A DNA stretch of 5,709 bases, from positions 1 through 5,709 of the forward strand of contig CAZBJW010000267.1 of NCBI GenBank assembly GCA_964492135.1, read 5' to 3'. The position numbers and the translations under genes are program-made. The notes under the pieces were generated by a model. The model searched no databases and was not told the origin of the DNA. It saw only the letters and a program-made list of their open reading frames with translations. Positions 1 through 5,564 of the stretch are shown in pieces. Origin of the DNA: CAYGAW01 sp964492135. GTDB lineage: Bacteria > Chloroflexota > Anaerolineae > UBA7937 > B3-Chlor. Numbering within the stretch: the stretch's first letter is position 1; the number at the start of each line of letters is the position of its first letter.

Positions 1-20
1 GTGAAAGGCTAATACTCGAG

Positions 21-25
21 GGAGG
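21..25 (+). promoter_or_regulatory. Distant Shine-Dalgarno-like GGAGG upstream of treT
   Basis: GGAGG is the only good ribosome-binding motif ahead of treT, but it ends 18 bases before the ATG at 44, much farther than the usual 5-9. An in-frame TGA at 35-37 rules out an earlier start for treT. No start codon in another frame at normal spacing opens more than a few codons. Either treT is translated from a poorly spaced site, perhaps coupled to an upstream gene (one frame entering from the left stays open until a TGA at 48-50, overlapping the treT start), or the motif is incidental. Confidence 0.25.
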
Positions 26-43
26 TGGTTGCACTGAGCCAAC

Positions 44-1306
44 ATGCTGAAGAAGGTTAACACGCGGCGGAAGCGATCTCTCGAAATGTACCGTGGCATC
101 GTCACCGACGGCTTGATAGCAGAGATCCATGATCTAGCTGCATGGCTAAAGGGGGCTAGGATTGTGCACATCAATGCCACGGCTTTCGGTGGCGGCGTGG
201 CAGAGATACTGCAGAGTCTGGTGCCGCTGATGTGCGATGTGGGGTTGGAGACCGAATGGCGCGTGATGGCCGGCGATGATGAGTTCTTCAACGTCACCAA
301 GGCCTTCCACAACGGCTTGCAGGGTATGGATCTGCCCCTGAGCGAGGAGATGAAGGACACGTGGCAGCGATACAACAAGAGAAACGCCGAGGAGTTCGAA
401 GGGCTATTCGATTTCGTCGTGGTCCACGATCCTCAGCCTGCAGGACTGCTGTATTTCCACGGCGATAGGGGGGGCAAACACTGGATATGGCGTTCTCACA
501 TAGACACGTCCCAGCCCAATCCCCACTACTGGGAATTCATGGTGCCTTTTCTCGCGCCGTATGACGCTGGTGTCTTCAGTATGAGGGAGTACGTGGGGAG
601 TGGGCTCGCTTTCCCGGAATTGGCTATCATCCATCCATCGATCGATCCGCTGTCGCGCAAGAACAGGCCTATGAGCCGGCGACGAGCGAGGAGAATCTGT
701 CGCGGACTTGGGGTGGACACAGAGCGTCCCGTGATCACACAGGTGTCGAGATTCGATCCGTGGAAAGATCCTTTGGGCGTGATAGATGCCTATCGCATCG
801 TCAAGAAAGAGGTTCCCGAAGTCCAGTTAGTACTGATGGCTTCCATGGCAGATGATGACCCCGAGGGCTGGCAGTATCTGAAACGGACCCAGCAACACGC
901 AGATGAGGATGCTGGCATCCATCTGCTGTCCTTCCAGAGAAACAATGACCTCGAGGTGAATGCCCTCCAGAGTTATTGCGATGTGGTGATCCAAAAGTCG
1001 GTGCGGGAAGGGTTTGGACTTGTGGTGACCGAGGCGATGTGGAAAGGGCAGGCCGTGGTCGGCGGTGCCGTCGGAGGCATACCACTGCAGGTGATCGACG
1101 GTGAGACAGGTTTCCTGGTGCACAGTGTCGAGGAGTGTGCAGAGAAGGTGCTCCATCTTCTGCGAAATCGAGATGAAGCGAAGGTGATGGGGGCTGCTGC
1201 CAAGGAACACGTCCGACGCAGTTTCCTGACCCCTCGTCACGTGCGGGACTACCTGAAGCTCTTCAAGAAGTTATCCCTGGGAGAGTCGACTGGGCCTTCG
1301 CTCTAG
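44..1306 (+). CDS. treT: Trehalose glycosyltransferring synthase TreT (GT4 family)
   Basis: This is a cytoplasmic retaining glycosyltransferase of 420 residues. The family catalyses NDP-glucose + glucose <-> alpha,alpha-trehalose + NDP, reversibly in some members. The N-terminal acceptor domain shows the TreT hallmark HINATAFGGGVAE (42-54), then GDDEFF (77-82), HDPQP (128-132) and RSHID (150-154). The C-terminal nucleotide-sugar domain has SRFDPWKDP (235-243, with R236 and K241 as the likely phosphate-binding pair) and REGFGLVVTEAM (321-332), whose E322 and E330 form the EX7E motif. Length and domain order match archaeal and Thermotoga TreT (about 410-415 residues). ATG 44 is the first possible start because TGA lies in frame at 35-37; Met15 (base 86) is an alternative but has no better ribosome site and would trim a basic N-terminus. 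Archaeal treT genes sit beside trehalose/maltose ABC transporters, and here a transporter operon follows after 661 bases. No T-rich terminator follows the gene. TreT is well supported; the preferred direction and nucleotide are unknown. Confidence 0.9.
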   Translation: MLKKVNTRRKRSLEMYRGIVTDGLIAEIHDLAAWLKGARIVHINATAFGGGVAEILQSLVPLMCDVGLETEWRVMAGDDEFFNVTKAFHNGLQGMDLPLSEEMKDTWQRYNKRNAEEFEGLFDFVVVHDPQPAGLLYFHGDRGGKHWIWRSHIDTSQPNPHYWEFMVPFLAPYDAGVFSMREYVGSGLAFPELAIIHPSIDPLSRKNRPMSRRRARRICRGLGVDTERPVITQVSRFDPWKDPLGVIDAYRIVKKEVPEVQLVLMASMADDDPEGWQYLKRTQQHADEDAGIHLLSFQRNNDLEVNALQSYCDVVIQKSVREGFGLVVTEAMWKGQAVVGGAVGGIPLQVIDGETGFLVHSVEECAEKVLHLLRNRDEAKVMGAAAKEHVRRSFLTPRHVRDYLKLFKKLSLGESTGPSL

Positions 1307-1442
1307 CAAGTCCCGGACTGCCGCAGCCTGGGCACCCTCATTCTCGCGCATCCTAAGCTGCCTGTCGGTAGTCTGGCGCAGCTTCAGGTTTCACGCAGCT
1401 TATTCTCCAACGAAGTCCACAACCCGGCGGTGGGAACGAGTG

Positions 1443-1476
1443 CTCACGAGCAAGACCCTCTATCCCGGTTCGTGAG
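1443..1476. repeat. Inverted repeat, 9-base arms
   Basis: CTCACGAGC (1443-1451) can pair with GTTCGTGAG (1468-1476): the outer seven bases pair perfectly, then one G-T and one C-G, around a 16-base loop. It lies about 100 bases upstream of the predicted -35 box at 1577. It could be a spaced operator for a dimeric regulator or an RNA stem on a treT read-through transcript. It is not a tRNA: the other arms and the conserved T-loop bases are absent. Confidence 0.45.
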
Positions 1477-1500
1477 GAGGCTGGACAGAGACGACGTGAC

Positions 1501-1528
1501 AATGGTCATCGCCGTAGCGATCACCGTT
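1501..1528. repeat. Imperfect palindrome, 12-base arms, candidate operator
   Basis: AATGGTCATCGC (1501-1512) faces GCGATCACCGTT (1517-1528) across a 4-base centre (CGTA). Ten of the twelve positions are Watson-Crick pairs, one is T-G and one is C-C. It is 48 bases upstream of the predicted -35 hexamer, a usual place for an activator or an auxiliary operator of a sugar-responsive regulator. No regulator gene is in the window, so any link to LacI-, ROK- or other families is a guess. As RNA it would also fold into a tight hairpin. Confidence 0.45.
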
Positions 1529-1576
1529 CCCCGCGGGTGTGCGATTTCCCACTTGGCGTGCAAGACGAAGTCGTCC

Positions 1577-1605
1577 TTGAAATTGAGCCCTTTCTAGGGT
1601 AAAAT
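1577..1605 (+). promoter_or_regulatory. Sigma-70-type promoter for the transporter operon
   Basis: TTGAAA (1577-1582) and TAAAAT (1600-1605) each match the -35 and -10 consensus at 5 of 6 positions and are separated by the ideal 17 bases. Transcription would start near 1611-1613, leaving a leader of about 356 bases before the ATPase gene at 1968. The spacer contains a small palindrome, CCCT-TTCT-AGGG (1588-1599), a possible repressor contact. This is the best promoter-like pair I found in the non-coding parts of the window, and it fits separate control of the transporter from treT. No experimental support is visible. Confidence 0.55.
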
Positions 1606-1621
1606 GTAGCTGAAGATTGGG

Positions 1622-1744
1622 GTGGAACCTCCTGGCGTTCTATCTGTTCTACGGAGGGTCCTGTACGGCAGCATTCTAGGCCGGGCGTTCGTATATTTGA
1701 TCCTGTCGCTGCTCATTTGCGCACTCATCTCGGTGGGCGCCTGA
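1622..1744 (+). other. 40-codon hydrophobic frame, possible permease remnant or small membrane protein
   Basis: A GTG at 1622 opens 40 codons ending at TGA 1742-1744; an in-frame TAG at 1607-1609 sets the upstream limit. The product has an RR pair (11-12), Y15, then a hydrophobic stretch at about residues 22-39 (AFVYLILSLLICALISVG), that is, a basic N-terminus followed by one membrane span. This resembles the start of ABC permeases (MalG type, or the DppB/OppB type) and could be a truncated copy. No good Shine-Dalgarno sequence lies ahead of the GTG; a GGAGGG at 1653-1658 falls inside the frame and has no usable start after it. It may be a remnant, a small membrane protein or chance. Confidence 0.2.
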
Positions 1745-1875
1745 GAACTATCGCTCGCGACTCTGATCAGGTGTGCAGCATGGATGGCGCAACGCGACCA
1801 GGCATGCCAGAGCGTGTCCGCGTGTTGTCACATTCTCGTGGCTATTGTCGTGGGACGAGGTGAGATGGGCCTGCC

Positions 1876-1891
1876 TGCCGACCTCTCGGCA
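1876..1891 (+). promoter_or_regulatory. Leader hairpin upstream of the ATPase gene
   Basis: TGCCGA (1876-1881) and TCGGCA (1886-1891) form a perfect 6-bp GC-rich stem with a 4-base loop (CCTC). It sits 76 bases before the ATPase start, inside the predicted leader. No T run follows, so it is not a standard terminator. I recognise no riboswitch consensus around it. Confidence 0.35.
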
Positions 1892-1967
1892 CTTGAGGGA
1901 CTAGGTGAAGCTGTCCAGAAGCCATGCGTCCGAGAGTCAGACGACATGAGTTGGAAAGAGGTATGAG

Positions 1968-3068
1968 ATGGCCAGCGTGACTTACCAACACGTGACTAAG
2001 CAGTTCGGGGATGTGGTGGCGGTCAACGATCTTACCCTGGAGATTGCCGATAAGGAGTTTCTCGTGTTGGTTGGCCCTTCGGGGTGCGGGAAATCCACAT
2101 CGCTACGCCTCCTGGCCGGGTTGGAGGAAGTGACCAGCGGGGAGATCTACATCGGCGATCGTCTGGTCAACGATATGCCGTCGAAGGACCGGGACATAGC
2201 TATGGTTTTCCAAAGCTATGCTCTATATCCCCACATGAGTGTCTTCGATAACATGGCCTTCGCCTTGAAGTTGCGGAAGGTCAAGAAGCCCGAGATCAAA
2301 AAGAGGGTGCAACAGGCCGCTGAAGCCTTGGGCATCGCCGAACTGCTGGATCGCAAGCCCAAGCAACTGTCGGGCGGCCAGCGACAGCGAGTGGCTCTGG
2401 GCCGGGCCATCGTCCGCGAGCCTCACGTTTTCCTGATGGATGAACCTCTGTCCAACTTGGACGCCAAGCTGCGGGTCGAGGCCCGAGCCATGCTCAGTAG
2501 GTTGCACTTGAGCCTGGGCACAACTTTCATCTACGTCACTCATGACCAAGTGGAGGCCATGACGATGGGCACGCGGATCGCTGTTCAGAAGGACGGCGTC
2601 CTGCAGCAAGTGGATACTCCTCAGAACCTGTACGATCGTCCAGCCAACATCTTTGTGGCTGGCTTCATCGGCAGCCCGGCTATGAACTTCTTCGATGCCA
2701 AGTTGGCGGGCAGCGACGATGCGATGTACATCCAGACCAAGCCTTTCCGGTTGCAGGTTCCCAAGGATAAGGCGACTGTTCTCGCTAAGCACCTGGGCAA
2801 GGACATCATTTTCGGTATCCGACCGGAGGACATCCACGACAAGAGGTACGCGCCCGTTGGCGTGACTGCCGTGCCTCTGGTTGCTAAAGTAGACGTGATA
2901 GAGCCCATGGGTTCTGAGCGGTACCTGTATCTGGTAGTTGACGGAAAAGACTTCGTCGCCCGCGTAGATCCGCGCAGTACCGCTTCGGTGGGAGAGAAAC
3001 TTGACATAATGTTGAACATGGACAACACGCACGTCTTCGACGCCGAGACGGAGGAAGCGATACTCTGA
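1968..3068 (+). CDS. malK: Sugar ABC transporter ATP-binding protein, MalK/UgpC/MsmK family
   Basis: This is the cytoplasmic ATPase of a carbohydrate (CUT1) importer, 366 residues, of usual length. Domain order is complete: F13 in the A-loop position, Walker A GPSGCGKST (36-44), Q-loop Q82 in VFQSYALYP, signature LSGGQRQ (134-140), Walker B VFLMDEP (154-160, with catalytic E159), D-loop SNLD (162-165) and switch H192. A regulatory TOBE/OB region follows, with FIGSPAMNFF (233-242), FGIRPEDI (282-289) and IEPMGSERYLY (311-321). AAAGAGG at 1955-1961, six bases before the ATG, fixes the start. It leads the transporter operon and should pair with the two permeases downstream, though ATPases of this group often serve several sugar systems. 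The MalK-type tail is the usual docking site for regulators such as unphosphorylated EIIA-Glc in enteric bacteria; whether anything docks here is unknown. The exact family name (malK, msmK or ugpC) cannot be settled from sequence alone. Confidence 0.93.
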   Translation: MASVTYQHVTKQFGDVVAVNDLTLEIADKEFLVLVGPSGCGKSTSLRLLAGLEEVTSGEIYIGDRLVNDMPSKDRDIAMVFQSYALYPHMSVFDNMAFALKLRKVKKPEIKKRVQQAAEALGIAELLDRKPKQLSGGQRQRVALGRAIVREPHVFLMDEPLSNLDAKLRVEARAMLSRLHLSLGTTFIYVTHDQVEAMTMGTRIAVQKDGVLQQVDTPQNLYDRPANIFVAGFIGSPAMNFFDAKLAGSDDAMYIQTKPFRLQVPKDKATVLAKHLGKDIIFGIRPEDIHDKRYAPVGVTAVPLVAKVDVIEPMGSERYLYLVVDGKDFVARVDPRSTASVGEKLDIMLNMDNTHVFDAETEEAIL

Positions 3069-3104
3069 GGATAGGGATTGCTAGCATTCAATAGGGCACT
3101 CCAA

Positions 3105-3136
3105 GGTGATGGCACCATGCGCACGCAACCGCGCAT
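3105..3136 (+). other. Tandem small hairpins between the ATPase and binding-protein genes
   Basis: The 191-base spacer 3069-3259 has no gene and no convincing promoter. It contains two adjacent stems: GGTG/CACC (3105-3108 with 3113-3116, 4-base loop) and the perfect ATGCGC/GCGCAT (3117-3122 with 3131-3136, 8-base loop). A competing long-range pairing joins 3065-3072, which includes the ATPase stop codon, to 3135-3142 (8 bp, one G-T). No T run follows. The arrangement suggests RNA folding that could protect the downstream message or tune read-through, but it is weaker than the stem-loop at 4551-4619. Confidence 0.35.
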
Positions 3137-3259
3137 CCTCGGGTAAGTCCTTTGGTGACGAAGGTCGGAAGGGGGTGGGGAAAGGCTATAAGACCTTGGC
3201 ACGGTAGCGGTAGGATTCTCGGGAACGGAAGCAAGTGTGGAGCATGAAGGGGGAAAACC

Positions 3260-4534
3260 ATGTTTAGGAACATGCGATGGCTACTGATCGCCAGTCTGGT
3301 AGTGGTCGCCCTTGTGGTTGGCGCCTGCGGGACTCCCGCAGCGCCAGCACCGCCGGCGGAGTTGGAGATTTTCAGCTGGTGGACGGCCGGTGGGGAAGCC
3401 GAGGGCTTGGCTGCCATGTACAAGGTATTTGAGGCTGAGTATCCAGGAGTGGAGATCATCAACGCCACTGTGGCCGGTGGCGCCGGAATGGAGGCCAAAG
3501 CGGTGCTCGCCACCCGTATGCAGGCCGGTGACCCGCCCGACTCCTTCCAGGTCCACGCTGGTCATGAGTTGATTGACACCTGGGTCGTGGCAGATGCGAT
3601 GGAGCCAGTGACCTCCGTCTTCGAAGAGAACAACTGGCTCGACGTCTACCCACCCGGCGTCATTGACATCCTCTCCTACGATGGTGAGATCTGGAGTGTG
3701 CCGGTCAACATTCACCGCTCCAACGTGCTCTGGTACAACACGCAGGTCTTTGAAGACAACGGTCTGACTCCGCCCGCCACGCTCGATGAGTTCTTTGACG
3801 CAGCCGCGGCCTTAGAGGCAGCGGGCGTGACACCGTTGGCCGTGGGCGACAGCGGGGTCTGGGTGGACCTTCACATCTTCGAGTCTCTCCTGTTGGCGTC
3901 GTTGGGACCGGATGCTTATCGTGGCCTTTGGGACGGCAGTACAGACTGGAACGGGTCCGGGGTCACAGCGGCCTTGGAGGACTTCGCCGAGATGATGGAT
4001 TACGTGAATGAAGACCATTCGGCCCTGTCCTGGGATCAAGCCGTCCAGCTTGTTGTGGACGGTGACGCGGCTATGACCATCATGGGGGACTGGAGCGAGG
4101 GTTACTTCAAATCGGTCGGCCTGACGCCTGATGTGGAGTTCGGCTACGTACCCTCACCGGGGACGGCTGGGAGCTTCATCATGCTCTCCGACTCCTTTGG
4201 CCTCCCCAAGGGCGCCCCTCACCGTGAAAACGCTATTGCCTGGCTCACTGTCTGCGGCTCAAAGGCGGGTCAGGACGCCTTCAACCCGATCAAGGGCTCT
4301 ATCCCGGCACGTACCGATGGCGACCGCTCCCTGTACGACGTCTACCTGCAGTCGGCCATGGATGACTTCGCCGCCAATGAGATCGTGCCCAGCTTAGCCC
4401 ACGGCGCTGCGGCCTCCGAGGGGTGGGTCACCGCCGTTGGCGACGCCATGACGTTCTTCGTTGCTGACCTGGATGTCGGCGCTGCTCAGGACGCTATGGC
4501 TCAGGCTTGCGTAGACGCGGGCGCGTGCCAGTAG
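3260..4534 (+). CDS. Sugar-binding lipoprotein of an ABC importer, Thermus glucose-binding-protein type
   Basis: This is an extracytoplasmic solute-binding protein of 424 residues that captures sugar and delivers it to the permeases. A positively charged start (RNMR), hydrophobic stretch (8-22) and lipobox VGAC with Cys23 show a lipid-anchored export signal, followed by an Ala/Pro linker (25-33). The mature part closely resembles, from memory, the Thermus thermophilus glucose/galactose/mannose-binding protein: FSWW (38-41), INATV.GGAG (67-76), DPPDSFQVHAG (91-101), WSVPVNIHRSNV.WY (145-159), MGDW (275-278), SDSFGLPKGA (310-319), FNPIKGSI.AR (341-351) and a late HGA (381-383). Likely ligand residues are W40/W41, Q97, H99, W278, D311, K345 and H381. 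Glucose-like monosaccharides are thus the likely cargo, but trehalose cannot be excluded given treT nearby. C417 and C423 near the end could form a disulphide. GAAGGGGG at 3246-3253, six bases before the ATG, supports this start. Confidence 0.92.
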   Translation: MFRNMRWLLIASLVVVALVVGACGTPAAPAPPAELEIFSWWTAGGEAEGLAAMYKVFEAEYPGVEIINATVAGGAGMEAKAVLATRMQAGDPPDSFQVHAGHELIDTWVVADAMEPVTSVFEENNWLDVYPPGVIDILSYDGEIWSVPVNIHRSNVLWYNTQVFEDNGLTPPATLDEFFDAAAALEAAGVTPLAVGDSGVWVDLHIFESLLLASLGPDAYRGLWDGSTDWNGSGVTAALEDFAEMMDYVNEDHSALSWDQAVQLVVDGDAAMTIMGDWSEGYFKSVGLTPDVEFGYVPSPGTAGSFIMLSDSFGLPKGAPHRENAIAWLTVCGSKAGQDAFNPIKGSIPARTDGDRSLYDVYLQSAMDDFAANEIVPSLAHGAAASEGWVTAVGDAMTFFVADLDVGAAQDAMAQACVDAGACQ

Positions 4535-4550
4535 TCTAGGCAAATCACAG

Positions 4551-4619
4551 GTCCGTCGTGGATCCAATGGGCGTCGCGGGGATGCTCGAAGTCGTCTCGG
4601 CGGCGCCCATATCACGGAC
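4551..4619 (+). promoter_or_regulatory. Long intercistronic stem-loop abutting the permease ribosome site
   Basis: Most of the 100 bases between the binding-protein and permease genes form one structure. The upper stem pairs 4567-4584 with 4593-4610: 17 of 18 positions pair (three as G-T, one G-G mismatch), around an 8-base loop (4585-4592). A lower stem pairs GTCCGT (4551-4556) with ACGGAC (4614-4619), continued by two more pairs after a mismatch. The lower stem ends exactly where the Shine-Dalgarno GGGAGG (4620-4625) begins, nine bases before the ATG at 4635. No T run follows, so it is not a classical terminator. By analogy with malE-malF spacers, it probably stabilises the binding-protein message, lowers permease expression, or both. 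Confidence 0.7.
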
Positions 4620-4634
4620 GGGAGGTAGTGGTGC

Positions 4635-5564
4635 ATGGCCCATGCCCAGCGCGAACGCTGGTTCGCCTTCCTGATGCTGCTCCCATCCATTATCCTGATC
4701 GCCGTTTTTGTCTACGGCTTTATCGGCTGGACGGCGGCGGTCTCTCTGTCCAGGTGGGATGGCATCGAGCCTGACTACACCTGGGTTGGGTTGGAGAATT
4801 TTGGGAAGCTTCTCGTAGGGGAAGGCACATCGGCCAGACGCTTCCACATTGACCTGTGGAACACCTTCTTTTTCACCCTGCTTTTTCTGGTGGCGTGCGT
4901 GGTCGTGGGCCTGCTGCTTGCCATCCTGCTAGACCAAAAGATCAAAGGCGAGGGCATCTTTCGCACCATCTACCTCTTTCCCATGGCCATCTCCTTCGTG
5001 GTCACCGGTGTGGTCTGGCAATGGGTTTTTGCGCCCGGCACGGCGACGCGACTGCGGGGGGTCAACGCGCTGCTGCACAGCGTGGGGTTGGATATCTTTC
5101 GCTGGGGGTGGTACACCGACACCACATCTATCGGCCCGTTTCACATAGCCCTAATCCCGGTTGTCATCGCCGCCGCCTGGCAACTCACTGGATATACCAT
5201 GGCCATGTACCTGGCGGGGCTGCGCGCCGTCCCTGACGAGCTGCGCGACGCCGCGCGGGTGGATGGCGCCAGTGAGATCGCTATGTATCGCCACATCATC
5301 CTGCCCATGTTGCAGCCCATAACCCTCAGCGCGTTGATCATCCTGGGACACATGTCGCTCAAGATCTTTGACCTGGTGTTCACCATGACCGGCAGGGGGA
5401 CGGGCTTTGTCACCGATGTGCCGAGCATTTTCATGTTTGAAACGACCTTTCAAGGTAACCACTATGCCCAGGGAGGAGCGATCTCCATGATCATGCTTCT
5501 TACCGTCGCAGTCGTGATCGTTCCCTATCTCATCTTCAGTTTCCGGCGGGAGTTCGAGCTATGA
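4635..5564 (+). CDS. Sugar ABC transporter permease, MalF/UgpA type (first permease)
   Basis: This inner-membrane subunit of 309 residues forms half of the channel with the MalG-type protein encoded next. About six membrane spans are visible, near residues 10-36, 76-99, 111-133, 168-194, 226-248 and 283-302. The cytoplasmic EAA loop that docks on the ATPase is clear: LRAVPDELRDAARVDGASE (196-214), followed by ILPML (222-226). It is the short MalF form, without the large periplasmic insert of E. coli MalF, as usual for UgpA-like permeases. GGGAGG at 4620-4625, nine bases before the ATG, supports the start; nearby GTG codons at 4628 and 4631 are out of frame. A long stem-loop sits directly upstream of that ribosome site. 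The last four bases (ATGA, 5561-5564) are shared with the next gene, implying translational coupling. The sugar cannot be read from this protein; the binding protein is the better guide. Confidence 0.93.
   Translation: MAHAQRERWFAFLMLLPSIILIAVFVYGFIGWTAAVSLSRWDGIEPDYTWVGLENFGKLLVGEGTSARRFHIDLWNTFFFTLLFLVACVVVGLLLAILLDQKIKGEGIFRTIYLFPMAISFVVTGVVWQWVFAPGTATRLRGVNALLHSVGLDIFRWGWYTDTTSIGPFHIALIPVVIAAAWQLTGYTMAMYLAGLRAVPDELRDAARVDGASEIAMYRHIILPMLQPITLSALIILGHMSLKIFDLVFTMTGRGTGFVTDVPSIFMFETTFQGNHYAQGGAISMIMLLTVAVVIVPYLIFSFRREFEL

Larger units (their letters stand above)
1307..1967. other. 661-base gap between treT and the transporter genes
   Basis: No confident gene is present on either strand. 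The region contains the inverted repeats, promoter, short hydrophobic frame and leader hairpin listed separately. The treT reading frame stays open for another 96 codons after its TAG (to TAG 1595-1597), ending in a peptide with DDVTMVIAV. Later in the same frame, an ATG at 1784 opens 60 codons ending at TGA 1964-1966, one base before the ATPase ATG; its product is Cys-rich (CQSVSACC near its start), resembles nothing I know and lacks a ribosome site. A hairpin at 1312-1332 (5 bp with one G-T pair, a mismatch, then 3 bp) lies just after the treT stop but has no T tract. The gap is most simply a regulatory region plus decayed sequence. Confidence 0.6.

Noticed and set aside
827..1240. 137-residue open frame on the - strand opposite treT
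   Set aside because: It is antisense to the conserved nucleotide-sugar domain of TreT, and its His- and Pro-rich product has no recognisable motif.
1312..1332. Hairpin immediately after the treT stop codon as a terminator
   Set aside because: The stem is short and interrupted (5 bp with a G-T, a mismatch, then 3 bp) and no T tract follows.
1443..1500. Possible tRNA relic, suggested by GGTTCG next to a stem
   Set aside because: No acceptor, D or anticodon arm can be assembled around it, and the T-loop consensus fails after TTCG.
1784..1966. 60-codon frame ending one base before the ATPase start
   Set aside because: It has no ribosome-binding sequence and no recognisable domain, so coding is unproven; leader sequence is a simpler reading. 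Tight spacing to the next gene is its only support.
2223..3032. 269-residue open frame on the - strand opposite the ATPase gene
   Set aside because: It lies wholly antisense to a complete, motif-rich ATPase and its product resembles no family I know. Long antisense frames are expected opposite GC-rich coding DNA.
3187..3201. TATAAG (3187-3192) and TTGGCA (3196-3201) as a promoter for the binding protein
   Set aside because: The two boxes are in the wrong order, and neither has a plausible partner at 16-18 bases.
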